A stretch of DNA of 64,000 nt from Rhodocyclales bacterium (GCA_003105015.1 PQAF01000032.1:1-64000), one strand, 5' to 3'. Counted from the stretch's first letter, positions 26,835 through 36,310 are shown. Notes: a model not told the origin generated them from the letters alone. A program made the numbers and translations.

Positions 26835-27803
26835 ATGAATGCAGCACAAGCCGCCTCGGCTGTTGCAGCAGCCGAAGCAAAAAGCCCCACCGTCGCCGAC
26901 GCCGTCGACGCGTACTTCGCCGCCTATCGCGGGCGCGATGGCATGCGCTTCTACCGCCTCAAGGCCTGGCTGCGCTTCATCGGCGAGCGTCCGCTCGCAG
27001 CCATTACGCCGGAAGAGATCGAGGAGGCGCTCGCCCAGCTCGCCGCCGAACCGTCGCGCGTCTTCTCCGGGCGCGATGCCGAGGGCAACCGCATCTTCCG
27101 CAAGAAGCAGACCGGCCTGCGCAGCGACGCCACCATCAACAAGTTCCACGTCGCCCTCGGCGGGCTCTACACCTGGTGCCGCAAGAACCGCCTGCTGCCG
27201 CGCGCCTTCCAGTCGCCGGTGCGCCTGGTGGAGAAGCGCCCCGAGCCGCGCGGGCGCGTGCGCTACCTCTCCGAGGCCGAGCGCGAGCGCCTGCTGGCCG
27301 CCTGCCGCGCCTCTTCCTGGCCTCGCCTCTTCCTGCTGGTGCTGATGGCGATTACCACCGGCGCACGCCGCGGCGAGCTGCTCGGCCTGCGCTGGCGAGA
27401 CGTGGATCTGGAGCGCGGCGAGGCGGCCCTGCAGGACACCAAGAACGGCGACCGCCGCACCCTGGTCCTGCTGCCGCAGGTGATTGAGGAATTGCGCGGC
27501 TTCGCGCCGAAGGATGCCGAGGAGAGCACCGCCCTGGTGTTCCGTTCGCGCCTGCGCCCCTCGCAGCCCTTCGCCATCAAGACCGCCTGGTACGAGGCGG
27601 TCGACGCGGCGGGGATCAAGAATTTCAAGTTCCACGATCTGCGGCACACCTGCGCCAGCTACATGGCGCAGCATGGCGCGAGCCTACTGGAGATCGCCGA
27701 TACCCTCGGCCACCGCACCTTGAAGATGGTGCAGCGCTACAGCCATCTGTCGACCGACAGCCGGCGCCGTCTGGTGAGCCGCGTCTTCGAGGGGCGGCTG
27801 TGA
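26835..27803 (+). CDS. Tyrosine-type site-specific integrase
   Basis: A 322-residue recombinase. The N-terminal core-binding domain is followed by the catalytic domain with Arg in [14 protein letters not shown], Lys in DTKNGDRRT, the HDLRHT box, the second His in TLGHRTLKM, and the nucleophile Tyr in VQRYSHLS. All catalytic residues are intact, so the element may still be mobile. The start at 26835 has an AAAGGAG site; upstream frame covers the attL flank and tRNA. Confidence 0.95.
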   Translation: MNAAQAASAVAAAEAKSPTVADAVDAYFAAYRGRDGMRFYRLKAWLRFIGERPLAAITPEEIEEALAQLAAEPSRVFSGRDAEGNRIFRKKQTGLRSDATINKFHVALGGLYTWCRKNRLLPRAFQSPVRLVEKRPEPRGRVRYLSEAERERLLAACRASSWPRLFLLVLMAITTGARRGELLGLRWRDVDLERGEAALQDTKNGDRRTLVLLPQVIEELRGFAPKDAEESTALVFRSRLRPSQPFAIKTAWYEAVDAAGIKNFKFHDLRHTCASYMAQHGASLLEIADTLGHRTLKMVQRYSHLSTDSRRRLVSRVFEGRL

Positions 27804-28276
27804 TGGCCGCCGCCGTGTCGCCTGTCCGCGTCCGGCGCGGGGATGCCGTTATCCGCGAGGCGCTGGAGATCCTGGAGCGCCGCCTGCGCCGGCCGGGCGG
27901 GTCCCTCGCCTCGCCGCGCGCCGTGCGCGACTATCTGCGCCTGCGCTTGGGCGAAATGGAGCGCGAGTGCTTCGTCGTCATGCTGCTCGACGCGCAGAAT
28001 CGGCTGCTCGAATGCGCCGTGCTGTTCTACGGCACGCTGACGCAGACCAGCGTGCACCCGCGCGAAGTCGTCAAGCTGGCGCTGGCGCACAACGCAGCCG
28101 GCGCCATCTTTGCGCACAACCATCCTTCCGGCGTCGCCGAGCAGAGCCGGGCCGACGAAATGCTGACGCAGACGCTCAAGAGCGCCCTGGCGCTGGTGGA
28201 CGTCAAGGCGCTGGATCATTTCATTGTCGCCGGAGTGGCCGAGCCGCTGAGCTTTGCGGAGAGGGGGCTGTTATGA
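27803..28276 (+). CDS. RadC-like JAB/MPN-domain protein
   Basis: A 157-residue protein with the JAMM metal motif FAHNHPSG followed by [32 protein letters not shown], characteristic of RadC. The N-terminal helix-hairpin-helix part of chromosomal RadC is shortened. Despite the name, a role in repair is doubtful; such genes are common on mobile elements. The ATG overlaps the integrase stop (TGATG). Confidence 0.9.
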   Translation: MAAAVSPVRVRRGDAVIREALEILERRLRRPGGSLASPRAVRDYLRLRLGEMERECFVVMLLDAQNRLLECAVLFYGTLTQTSVHPREVVKLALAHNAAGAIFAHNHPSGVAEQSRADEMLTQTLKSALALVDVKALDHFIVAGVAEPLSFAERGLL

Positions 28277-29028
28277 GACGCGGGAAGAGCAACGAGAAGA
28301 AGCTGCCGCCGTTCAGTGGCTTTACGCAGGAGCAGCGGGGTACCCTAGCGGCGTGCTGGCCGGACCGGATGAGCGCCGCGAAGCGCAAGGCCCTCGATGA
28401 ATATCTCTCGAACACCGAGTTGGTGTTGCTCACATTCGTCGGGCAAAACAAGGTGGAGCTGTCCGAGTGGTATCTGTCATCAGAGATGGGGCGCAAAGCT
28501 TTGGATTCACTCCTGCACATGGTGTTGTTCCAGGCTCATAAAGACGCCTGGAGCGTAAAGAAGCGGCGCGACGCACTGGTACAAATGGCGACGCACTCCC
28601 GGGCACTGTACAAATTAATTGAGACGATGCCGGAAATCGAGCGCGCGAATCTCTCGGGGGTGCTTGGGCAGGGAGTACCTGAGATGGGTATCCCCCCCTA
28701 TCGCTTCAGCACATCCAAGGCGGCGTGCGCCGAGGCGCAGATCGATCTGCACATCCGCGCGAATTTCCTTGCGGTGATATCCAGCATTGCTTCTCGCATC
28801 GAGAGCGTCAGCGAGCGCACGGCGTGGCACATTCAACCTGGCGTAAAAAAGCCGCTGGAGCGCGGCATTCTCACGCTGATGGCAGATCGCTATACGAACC
28901 AGATAGGCAAGATATCGCCGTCGGAGAATGGGGTTTTTGTTCAATTTCTCAAAACGCTAGGTCCGATGGTGGGCCTGGCGTTTGGCGTCGATCTGCTCAA
29001 AAGCGTATTGCGAGACGAAATGCTATAG
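28273..29028 (+). CDS. Unknown protein of the island
   Basis: A 251-residue protein I do not recognise. It is mostly helical by composition, with a Lys-rich N-terminus ([14 protein letters not shown]) and a hydrophobic stretch near the end ([18 protein letters not shown]). GC content and codon use are lower than in the flanking genes, suggesting a separate origin. The ATG overlaps the RadC-like stop (ATGA). The remaining 143 bases to the next gene show no clear element apart from a CTCTCTGCAAAGAG palindrome-like stretch at about 29120. Confidence 0.7.
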   Translation: MRRGKSNEKKLPPFSGFTQEQRGTLAACWPDRMSAAKRKALDEYLSNTELVLLTFVGQNKVELSEWYLSSEMGRKALDSLLHMVLFQAHKDAWSVKKRRDALVQMATHSRALYKLIETMPEIERANLSGVLGQGVPEMGIPPYRFSTSKAACAEAQIDLHIRANFLAVISSIASRIESVSERTAWHIQPGVKKPLERGILTLMADRYTNQIGKISPSENGVFVQFLKTLGPMVGLAFGVDLLKSVLRDEML

Positions 29029-29171
29029 CAGGGGCACGCCGGGGATTAAGCGAAAAATACCTCACAATCCCCCTATTAGCAGCACGCACCGTAACACCGA
29101 AAATCTCCACCGCACGCCGACTCTCTGCAAAGAGCCAGACGAGGCGCTTGAATCACACAGGAGATTTTCGA

Positions 29172-29423
29172 ATGGCACAAACCACCGCAGACCTTCCGCC
29201 CCTCGCGGAATACGTTGATCTACCCGACCTGCTGCCGCAGGTGCAACACACCTTCCCAAGCGTCGACAGCATCCGCTGGTACGTGCGCATTCACCGCGAG
29301 GAACTCGCCCGCGTCGGCGCCGTCATTGCCATCACTGGCCGCCTGCGCTTCCATCCGGCGCGGTTCCAGAGGGCCGCCGTCGAGATCGGCAGCCGCAACG
29401 TCACCGCTACACACGAAAAATGA
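29172..29423 (+). CDS. Small putative DNA-binding protein
   Basis: An 83-residue protein with CAGGAGA upstream of its ATG. The stretch YVDLPDLLPQVQHTFPSVDSIRWYVRIHREELARVGAV resembles the target-choosing helix region of small phage and satellite HTH regulators (AlpA-like), but similarity is weak and I do not assign the family. Located where satellites often carry their regulator, before the replication gene. Confidence 0.6.
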   Translation: MAQTTADLPPLAEYVDLPDLLPQVQHTFPSVDSIRWYVRIHREELARVGAVIAITGRLRFHPARFQRAAVEIGSRNVTATHEK

Positions 29424-29662
29424 TCGCGCCGGCCTCGAGACCGTGCGGCGCGTGCGGCCATCCGGCGCGCCAGCCGTCGGCACAGGTGGTTCTGCGTTTG
29501 TCGGACGGCGCCGGCACTCGCGAACTCCGGGTGCGGGCGGCCCTGTGCCCTGCGTGCCACACCAAGGCGCTAAGCGCGCCATGGGATGCGGTGCGCGATC
29601 TTGCCGACCGCTGGCGCAAGCGCGAGACCTACATGGCCGAGCGTGTGGCAGGAGGCGCCTGA
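29420..29662 (+). CDS. Small zinc-ribbon-like protein
   Basis: An 80-residue protein with two Cys pairs, PCGACGH near the N-terminus and LCPACHT in the middle, which fit a zinc ribbon. Function unknown. It overlaps the preceding gene (ATGA) and ends exactly at the start of the primase-like gene, so the three are likely translated as a unit. Confidence 0.65.
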   Translation: MIAPASRPCGACGHPARQPSAQVVLRLSDGAGTRELRVRAALCPACHTKALSAPWDAVRDLADRWRKRETYMAERVAGGA

Positions 29663-32026
29663 ATGCAGGCGATCCCCCGCTCGCTGCGCGAGCGCTCGCA
29701 GTGGCTGCTCTGGCGCTTCGAGCAACACCCCGGCGAGAAGAAGCCGCGCAAGGTGCCCTACTACACCGATGGCCGCCGGCGCACCGGTGAACAAGGTTCT
29801 GCGGCTGACCGTGCCGGCCTGGTGAGCTTCGAAGCGGCGGCGCAGGCCTCCGCCGACTATTCCGGCCTCGGCTTCGCCTTCCTCCCCGGCGACAGCCTGA
29901 TCGGGATCGATCTCGACGGCATGATCGATGCCGAGACCGGCGAGATTTGCGAGCGCGGCGCCGACATCATCGAGGCCTGCGCCAGCTACACCGAGTTATC
30001 CCCGAGCGGGCGCGGTGTGCACATCATCGTCGAAGGCGAAACCGAGACCTTCAAGAGCAACGCCGCCGGCATCGAGGTTTTCTGCGGCCGGCAATTCTTC
30101 ACCTTCACCGGCCGCCACTACCCTGGCACTCCGGACGACGTGCGCCCCATCGCCCCCGAAGTGCTGCGCCGTCTGCGGGCGACGGTCGAACAGACGCGCC
30201 AGGGGGGCAAGGGCGCTGCACCAGCACCTTTGCCGCAAAGCGGCACCGCCAAGGTGGAGTCCGCCCTGGCCTATGTCTCCCCCGACTGCGGTTACGACGA
30301 TTGGATCGCCATCGGCATGGCCGTGCACGCCGAGCTGGGCGCCGCCGGCTTCGCGGTATGGGATGCCTGGTCTTCCCGTTCCGAGAAGTATCCCGGCGAG
30401 CGCGCGCTGCGCAGCCACTGGAAATCGTTCCGCCCCGGCGCCATCACCGGCGCGACGCTCTACGGCCGCGCCACGGCCGCCGGATGGCGCGCACCGCGCC
30501 CGCCCGAGGGCAAGGCACCGGCTGCGCCCGAAAAAGCGCCTGGCGCCGCTCCTGCGCAGCCTGAGCCCGAATGGCCCGAGCCGATGATACCGGGCGCCAG
30601 GGAAGTGCCGGGCATCCCCTGCGCGCTGTTGCCTGGCTGGGTGGGCGAGATGGCGGCGGCAGTCGCCGACAGCACGCAGACGCCCGAGGCAATGTCCACC
30701 ATGTTGGCGCTGTCCGTCCTCGGCACGGTGCTGCAGCGGCGCTTCGAAGTCGCGCCCTACGGCGAGGAGGACGAATACACCGAGCCGGTGAACCTGTGGA
30801 CCCTCACCGCCATGCCCAGCGGTGCGAGGAAGACGGCAGTTATCAACGCCCTGGCCGCGCCGCTGATGCGCTGGGAGAAGCTGGAGCGCGACCGGATGCG
30901 CTCCGAGATCGCGCGCGTTTCCGCCGCCCGCGCCGTGGCCTTGCGGCGAATCGAGAAGCTGACGCGCGATGCGGCCCATGCGGAAACCGACGATGCGCGC
31001 CGCCGCCTGCGCGACGAAATCCAGCGCGAGAAAGAGGAGCTGCCAGAGGAGATTTACGCGGCGAAACTCTTCACCGGCGACGTAACGGCCGAGACCCTGC
31101 AGGCCCTCCTGGTGAAGCACGGCGAGCGCATGGCGGTGCTCACCGACGAGGCCGGCATCTTCATGGTGATGGCGGGCCTCTACTCCGGCGGCCAGGCCTC
31201 GCTCGACGTGTTCCTGCAGGCCCATGCCGGCAGCCCGGTGCGCGTGGATCGCGCGGATCGGGAGGCCTACCTGGAGCGCCCGGCGCTGAGTTTCGGCCTG
31301 GCCCTGCAGCCCGGCATTATGGCCGACGTGGCGAGCGGCCGACGCTTCCGTGATTCCGGACTACTTGCCCGCTTCCTGTATGCCATGCCGGAGAGCAACG
31401 TCGGCCGGCGCGACGTGCGGCGGCGCGTGGCCATTCCCGAGGCGGTGCGCGGCGCCTACGAAGCGGGCCTGTTCGCCCTACTGGAAAAGCGCCCCCTTGT
31501 GCCAGGCAAGCCGCGCCTGTTGCCATTCACCGACCCGGCGCGGGAGACCTGGCTGGACTTCGCCGAGGAGATCGAGCGCGCGCAGGGCGAAGGCGGGAAG
31601 CTCGAAAGCATCAGCGACTGGACAAGCAAGCTGCCCGGCGCGGTGGCGCGCATCGCCGGCCTGATCGAGATTGCCGAGGGCGGCCTGGCCGCCGAGAGCG
31701 TGAGCGAGGCAGCGGTGGCCAGGGCGGCGCAGCTCGGCCGCCTGCTGATCACTCACGCACAGGAAGCCTTCGGCCTACTCGGCGCCGACGTGGCCGACGC
31801 CGACGCGATCGCCATCCTGCGCTGGGCGCGCGCCGAGGGCTTGGCTTCATTCAGGCGCTCAACCTGCCAGAAAGCGATGGAGGGCAGGTTCCGCAACGTC
31901 GCCAGGCTGACCGCTGCAGCGCAACGGCTGATAGAGCGCGATGTGCTGCGCGAGGTCAAGGTGCCCAACAAGGGCGCACCGCCAAGTGTCTGGTACCAGA
32001 TTAACCCGAAGTGTTTGTCGACATGA
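29663..32026 (+). CDS. DUF3987-type primase/helicase-like replication protein
   Basis: A 787-residue protein. The N-terminal 180 residues resemble phage primase/polymerase-type domains, with GIDLDGMIDAETGE as a probable metal site and SPSGRGVHIIVEGE. A Pro/Ala-rich linker (about 270-300) follows, then a DUF3987 ATPase-like part with the P-loop-like AMPSGARKTAVINAL and LTDEAGIFMVMAG. It probably opens or primes replication of the element. The iteron array is 70 bases beyond its stop. Confidence 0.83.
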   Translation: MQAIPRSLRERSQWLLWRFEQHPGEKKPRKVPYYTDGRRRTGEQGSAADRAGLVSFEAAAQASADYSGLGFAFLPGDSLIGIDLDGMIDAETGEICERGADIIEACASYTELSPSGRGVHIIVEGETETFKSNAAGIEVFCGRQFFTFTGRHYPGTPDDVRPIAPEVLRRLRATVEQTRQGGKGAAPAPLPQSGTAKVESALAYVSPDCGYDDWIAIGMAVHAELGAAGFAVWDAWSSRSEKYPGERALRSHWKSFRPGAITGATLYGRATAAGWRAPRPPEGKAPAAPEKAPGAAPAQPEPEWPEPMIPGAREVPGIPCALLPGWVGEMAAAVADSTQTPEAMSTMLALSVLGTVLQRRFEVAPYGEEDEYTEPVNLWTLTAMPSGARKTAVINALAAPLMRWEKLERDRMRSEIARVSAARAVALRRIEKLTRDAAHAETDDARRRLRDEIQREKEELPEEIYAAKLFTGDVTAETLQALLVKHGERMAVLTDEAGIFMVMAGLYSGGQASLDVFLQAHAGSPVRVDRADREAYLERPALSFGLALQPGIMADVASGRRFRDSGLLARFLYAMPESNVGRRDVRRRVAIPEAVRGAYEAGLFALLEKRPLVPGKPRLLPFTDPARETWLDFAEEIERAQGEGGKLESISDWTSKLPGAVARIAGLIEIAEGGLAAESVSEAAVARAAQLGRLLITHAQEAFGLLGADVADADAIAILRWARAEGLASFRRSTCQKAMEGRFRNVARLTAAAQRLIERDVLREVKVPNKGAPPSVWYQINPKCLST

Positions 32027-32096
32027 CCGAGTTATTCGCCATAGAACCAACTGAGAGTTTCTTTTCTTCATATATGAACCACTTGCGTGCGGCGGG

Positions 32097-32167
32097 CTAT
32101 CGAGTATCGAATAAGTCGAATAAGTCGAAAAAGTCGAGTCATTCGACTTATTCGACTTTTTCGATAG
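32097..32167. repeat. Palindromic 9-bp iteron array (candidate replication origin)
   Basis: Three direct units (TCGAATAAG, TCGAATAAG, TCGAAAAAG) at 32107-32133, a central TCGA (32134-32137), then three units in the opposite direction (GTCATTCGA, CTTATTCGA, CTTTTTCGA) at 32138-32164. CTATCGA at 32097 and TCGATAG at 32161 close the outer ends. It is AT-rich within GC-rich DNA and lies immediately downstream of the replication-protein gene. Confidence 0.8.
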
Positions 32168-32217
32168 TCGGAGATGTCGGCGTGGCGTCAAGCGCAAACC
32201 ACCACGAAAGGCAGCCA

Positions 32218-32499
32218 ATGAGAGACAACCCAGCAACAGAAACAGCAGACGACACGGTGATGGTTTTGAACGAGGCGGATATCGCCGTGTTGGTGGAAGA
32301 GCTTCACGGCTACGCGGCGATGGAGGGCCTGCGCCCGGCCTTCCGCGCGCTGTGCGACTTCACTGCGGCGATTCTGGAATCCGCCCTCGACGGCGAGGTG
32401 TCGCCGGAGTTGGCCGGCGATGCCGTCGACCTCTGGGCGGAAGCGGCCGAGCGAGAAGGCAACCGCGACGGCGCAAACGATGTGAGGTTAGCGTCATGA
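32218..32499 (+). CDS. Small unknown protein of the island
   Basis: A 93-residue acidic protein starting MRDNPATETADD, with helical segments (VLVEELHGYAAMEGLRPAFRALCDF). No family recognised. The start at 32218 has a GAAAGG site and leaves the iteron array non-coding. A longer in-frame version starts at 32023, overlapping the primase-like stop as ATGA, and would translate the iterons into a Ser/Lys-rich repeat; this cannot be excluded. Confidence 0.55.
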   Translation: MRDNPATETADDTVMVLNEADIAVLVEELHGYAAMEGLRPAFRALCDFTAAILESALDGEVSPELAGDAVDLWAEAAEREGNRDGANDVRLAS

Positions 32500-33101
32500 T
32501 CAAGTTCAACGTCAAGGTCGACGACAGCGCGACGCGCAGAGCGCTGAAGAACTTGCAGGACAATCTGCAGGATAAGGTGTTGCGGCAGGCGATCAATAAA
32601 GTGGCGGAGAAGGCGAGGGCAGAGATCAACCGGGCGATACCGGAAGAGTTCGCCGTCAAGGCAAGCGAGGTGCGCAACGCCATCAATCTACGGAAGGCGC
32701 GCAGCGGGAACCTGGAGGCGGTGATCGAGATATTCGGATCGGCGCGCAAGCGCGGCCGATCGCTGAACCTGATTCACTTCCTGGCCGCAGTTCGAGGATT
32801 GGCTGTACGCGGAAAGCGCGCGAAGAAGAAGGATCTGGCAGCGCTCGACCAGCAGATCGGCTTCCTGATCAAGAAGGCCGGCGGACTCAAGCATATAGAG
32901 GGCGCCTTCATCGGCAACAAGGGGCGCACAGTCTTCCGGCGAACAGGCAAGGGGCGGCTGCCTATCGAGCCCGTGCAGGTCATCGGCTTCAGCCAGATGT
33001 TCACCTCGCGCAGAATCAGCAAGCGCGTCATGGCCAAGATCAACACAGAGATGCCCGTCGAGATAGGCCGCGCACTCAATCTGCTCATGGGGCGCAGATA
33101 A
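32496..33101 (+). CDS. Phage minor tail protein Z-like protein
   Basis: A 201-residue protein beginning MIKFNVKVDDSATRRALKNLQDNLQDKVLRQAINKVAEKARAE, which fits the prophage minor tail protein Z family. Rich in Lys and Arg. In complete phages the family acts in tail completion. Here it is the only tail gene, which is unusual. ATGA overlap with the preceding gene. A 90-base gap to the next gene shows nothing beyond a possible 17-codon frame. Confidence 0.75.
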   Translation: MIKFNVKVDDSATRRALKNLQDNLQDKVLRQAINKVAEKARAEINRAIPEEFAVKASEVRNAINLRKARSGNLEAVIEIFGSARKRGRSLNLIHFLAAVRGLAVRGKRAKKKDLAALDQQIGFLIKKAGGLKHIEGAFIGNKGRTVFRRTGKGRLPIEPVQVIGFSQMFTSRRISKRVMAKINTEMPVEIGRALNLLMGRR

Positions 33102-33191
33102 TGCGCGGGTCCTTCCTGGCAAACCCCGATACGGGTGCGAAACGGCGCGATTGATGCCTAGATACGAAAACTTTGTAAAGGGGGCATTGCC

Positions 33192-33797
33192 ATGCCTACG
33201 CAGGTAGAAGTCGGGTTGCATTTGGATGTAGATCAATCAACGGTGAGTCGGCTATGCGCGGCACTTGAAATAGATTGGCGGGTTTCATCCATGGATGAAA
33301 TTCGGGTCCGCTACATCCGCCACCTGCGTGGGATCGCAGCAGGGAGGGCGGCCGCTGGCGGACTTGACTTGGCGACTGAACGGGCGCGGCTGGCGGCCGC
33401 GCAGGCCGAGCGCGTAGAACGGGCGAACGCGGTAGAGCGCGGCGAGCTGACGCCGACGGCGCTGCTCGAACAGGTGTTGGCGAAGACCGCGACGAAGGTT
33501 GCCGGGATTTTCGATTCGATCCCCGGCCTTGTTCGCCGCCGCGTGCCCGATTTCCCGACCGAAGGACTCGACCTGATCGCCGCCGAGGTGGCGAAGGCGC
33601 GGAATGCTGTGGCGGCTATGTCACTGTCCAACCTGGTGGAGGAGTCTGCTGAGGAATTCGTTGAAAACCCCGAAGCTGTCGCCGTCATCGCGGAAGGCCA
33701 GGGCGCGCCCGTCGAGCCGACAGAGGGGGGAGGGGCGCTGGTTGATGTGGTAGCCGCTGCGGCGGCGCAGTTGGCCGCGCTCTCGGGCGACGAATGA
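33192..33797 (+). CDS. Nu1-like phage terminase small subunit
   Basis: A 201-residue protein. The N-terminus contains a helix-turn-helix (VGLHLDVDQSTVSRLCAALEIDWR), followed by a helical part (AGGLDLATERARLAAAQAERVERANAVERGELTP) and ARRLP-type C-terminal helices, as in lambda Nu1-like packaging proteins. Small terminases choose the DNA to be packaged. No large terminase accompanies it, as in satellites that redirect a helper phage's packaging machinery. Confidence 0.75.
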   Translation: MPTQVEVGLHLDVDQSTVSRLCAALEIDWRVSSMDEIRVRYIRHLRGIAAGRAAAGGLDLATERARLAAAQAERVERANAVERGELTPTALLEQVLAKTATKVAGIFDSIPGLVRRRVPDFPTEGLDLIAAEVAKARNAVAAMSLSNLVEESAEEFVENPEAVAVIAEGQGAPVEPTEGGGALVDVVAAAAAQLAALSGDE

Positions 33798-33843
33798 AAC
33801 CTGTCGCTGCTAGGGCCATCGCGAAAAGCTGGGGTGCGCCTGA

Positions 33844-34323
33844 ATGAGCCTCGACAATGCAGACGTGTGCACCCTGGGCGAAGACCCGCAGGAACCCGGC
33901 CAGGGAAGCTTTGTCCGCAACCTCGCCGCCGGCATTGTGGGTCAGGCAGAGATCGCGCGCCTGCGAAAAGGGTGCGCCGCCTGGCTTGCAAGCGGGGGGG
34001 GGCTTTCACTGGAGCGATGTCTAGGGCTGGCAACCACGCCCGCACAAATGGCGCGCGCCGAGCGGGATGCCCACCTTATCGAGGCATGGCAGCTTGTGGA
34101 CGGTGAGTCTCCCTGGAAAAAATCCGTAGCACTGGCGGCCGAGCTGAAAACCTTCATGGGGCGGATCTGGCCGCTGTGGCGGGATGCGGGCGCGCCGCCG
34201 CAAGACTGCAGCGCGCTGCGCCGCCACCTCTTCTCCGCCGTCCGTGTCGCGAACCAGGCAGGCATCGGCCTGCCCGAGACGGCCAGGCAACTGCACAACA
34301 TCGCGGGCGAGGCCGTGAAATAG
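33844..34323 (+). CDS. Unknown protein of the island
   Basis: A 159-residue protein starting MSLDNADVCTLGEDPQEPGQGS. It contains AEIARLRKGCAAWLASGGGLSLERCLGLATTPAQMARAERDAHLIEAW. I do not recognise a family. It follows the small terminase by 46 bases on the same strand. Confidence 0.6.
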   Translation: MSLDNADVCTLGEDPQEPGQGSFVRNLAAGIVGQAEIARLRKGCAAWLASGGGLSLERCLGLATTPAQMARAERDAHLIEAWQLVDGESPWKKSVALAAELKTFMGRIWPLWRDAGAPPQDCSALRRHLFSAVRVANQAGIGLPETARQLHNIAGEAVK

Positions 34324-34397
34324 ATTGCCGTTCTAATTTCACGGCCAGGGTGAAAAACTGCAAGCGTGAACAACCGATCAACCCATAGGACCAGCCC

Positions 34398-34928
34398 ATG
34401 TTCGACTTCCTGAAACTGAAATCCGAGATTGCCAGCGTCGGCGGCAAGATTCGCGCCTTGCGCGCCGAGTCGGAAAAACTTAAGCGCCGGCGCGAAGACC
34501 TCGCAACCGCGCCTGTCACGCGTGAAGACGTGCTGCGTCTCATGCTGTCGCAGGTCAACGAGGCTGCAGCGCGGTACCCGAAACGCTTGCGCGAGGCCAT
34601 CGATGCGACTACTCAGTGCGGGGTTCCTTCCTGCATGAATCATGAGGGCGATCCCAAGCATGTGGGGATATTTACTGTCCGCCGGCATGCCTCAATCGAG
34701 CCCAAGGTCTACGACGTCGAAGCTTCCCTGTGCTTCATCCTGCAGCCTCAGTTGAAGGCCGCCCTGGAACGTGCCGTCAAGGAGATGCCCTGGCCGGATG
34801 GGGCGCAACCTCTCGAAGGCCGCGCCGAGGCGATTGAGAAACTGGATAAGGAAATTGCCAAGCTCGAAGCCGAGGAAAAAGAGCTGCGCAGTGAAGCCGC
34901 CGCGGCCGGTGTCGCGATCTCAGCATAA
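34398..34928 (+). CDS. Unknown coiled-coil protein of the island
   Basis: A 176-residue protein with coiled coils at both ends: the start (KSEIASVGGKIRALRAESEKLKRRRE) and the end (AIEKLDKEIAKLEAEEKELRSEA). A middle part contains CGVPSCMNHEGD. The symmetrical arrangement suggests a dimer or scaffold-like protein. Function unknown. Confidence 0.6.
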   Translation: MFDFLKLKSEIASVGGKIRALRAESEKLKRRREDLATAPVTREDVLRLMLSQVNEAAARYPKRLREAIDATTQCGVPSCMNHEGDPKHVGIFTVRRHASIEPKVYDVEASLCFILQPQLKAALERAVKEMPWPDGAQPLEGRAEAIEKLDKEIAKLEAEEKELRSEAAAAGVAISA

Positions 34929-34939
34929 ACGGAGCAGCG

Positions 34940-35224
34940 ATGGACAACAAAAACCTCATACGCGCCCTGCGACTTTGCGTTACCCGGGAAGTCTACCGGC
35001 GGAGCAACAGCCCGATTGACGAGCTGCATCTGGACGAAATCGCCGAGGCGGAACGCGCCATTGCGGAAGTGCGCGGGACAGACCTCATCCCCCACCTGGC
35101 CGCCATCATCACCGGCGGCCTGCCGCTGCAGCTCGACCTGTCGCCCAAGGTGCGATACACCAACGAGAAGTCAACCGGGCGCGGCGTCATGCCTGGGCGC
35201 ATTGCTCCCGGGCGCATCAAATGA
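34940..35224 (+). CDS. Small unknown protein of the island
   Basis: A 94-residue protein starting MDNKNLIRALRLCVTREVYRRSN and ending in a Gly/Arg/Pro-rich tail. No family recognised. The 207 bases that follow (35225-35431) have no convincing gene or signal. Confidence 0.55.
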   Translation: MDNKNLIRALRLCVTREVYRRSNSPIDELHLDEIAEAERAIAEVRGTDLIPHLAAIITGGLPLQLDLSPKVRYTNEKSTGRGVMPGRIAPGRIK

Positions 35225-35431
35225 TTCAGCCTTCGCATCCGAGAGAGCGGCCCATAGGGCGCGAAGGTTGCTGCGCGGTCGTTCTTCCCCGCGCGCATTC
35301 GGGTACCCATGGGCTTGCATCCCGCTGCAATCGGCTGCCAGCGCCGATTGTGGCGCGCCGCCAGGGAGTGCGGATCCGATGACTCCGTGCCGAGGCGGCG
35401 CCCTCACTTCTCTTTCTGACCAAGGAAAAAC

Positions 35432-35641
35432 ATGAGCACCACTACCATCACGATTTCTCAAGGCGAGGATCTCGCCAAGGATCTGTCTTCCCAAGATCGC
35501 GCGTTGATTGCCGATGCGCGCAGAAAATGGGACAGCGACGCCACGCTGCGTGCTGAATTCTGCGACAACCTGGAGGCGTACCTGGCGTATGAGCGTGCTC
35601 GCGCCTCCGGGAAGATTCGGGTTTTGGGGGAGAAACAATGA
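35432..35641 (+). CDS. Small unknown protein of the island
   Basis: A 69-residue protein starting MSTTTITISQGEDLAKDL with a helical, charged remainder. CAAGGAAAAAC precedes its ATG. Overlaps the next gene (ATGA), so the two are probably translated together. No family recognised. Confidence 0.55.
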   Translation: MSTTTITISQGEDLAKDLSSQDRALIADARRKWDSDATLRAEFCDNLEAYLAYERARASGKIRVLGEKQ

Positions 35642-36045
35642 CCTCCTATTCACGATCCGAAAATCTCAGCCAGAGCCAAAGGGAGCTGATCGTGGAGCGT
35701 GAGATATCGCGCCACGCGGGCGGCATGAGCGGGTATCACGGCGCGGGCTTCTCGGAACATTGTCGCAAGGCAATGATGCACGCCACGATGCTGGCCAAGG
35801 CCGCAACCGAAAGTGAAGTTGTCTCGGCGATCGCGTACTTTGCCAGCGAATACCAAGCCGGCGTTGCCGGTGAGCGCAAGCGGATTCTGGATATCGATGC
35901 GCTGGCCAAGCAACTACCACCCCAGCATGATGCAATGGTGCGGGCGGCGAAGTTCGAGACTCCGTGCACGGCGGGCGAGCTTGCCGAGCGGATTGTTGCG
36001 GAAGACCGCAGACTGTTCCACAAAACACCATCAGCACGGATGTGA
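35638..36045 (+). CDS. Unknown protein at the right end of the island
   Basis: A 135-residue protein (MTSYSRSENLSQSQRELIVEREISRHAGG). It contains a helical middle part and no membrane segment. Function not recognised. Last gene of the element; the 265 bases to attR hold a copy of the dispersed element (36200-36225) and otherwise nothing clear. Confidence 0.55.
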   Translation: MTSYSRSENLSQSQRELIVEREISRHAGGMSGYHGAGFSEHCRKAMMHATMLAKAATESEVVSAIAYFASEYQAGVAGERKRILDIDALAKQLPPQHDAMVRAAKFETPCTAGELAERIVAEDRRLFHKTPSARM

Positions 36046-36199
36046 GCCGCATCGGCAAATCGTACTAAAACACATGCCCCTCCTGTAGGGGCTTCTTCCG
36101 ATTTAAGCGGCTCTATGCCGCTATTCTTCTGATCCGTTTGTTCTCGCGTCGCGCGTCGGGCGAAAAAGAAGACGCAGGCCTACCCCGCGCCGCTATCCC

Positions 36200-36225
36200 G
36201 CAAAGTCAGTGTCCGCAGGACGGCG
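36200..36225. repeat. Dispersed element (copy E, intergenic)
   Basis: Minus-strand orientation: GCAAAGTCAGTG, then TCCGCAGGACGGCG. The inner part is palindromic (GTCC, GCA, GGAC). Located between the last island gene and attR. Confidence 0.6.
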
Positions 36226-36310
36226 ACGCACACCAACTCGGTTCCTTTGGCGCCTTGTGGCATTTTGTGCCGCTTTGCGTATAATTGCGCCTCGCAGAGA
36301 GCCAAAAAGC

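Noticed and set aside
32107..32164. Possible CRISPR array
   Set aside because: The 9-bp units are contiguous without spacers and reverse direction half-way, and no cas genes are nearby.
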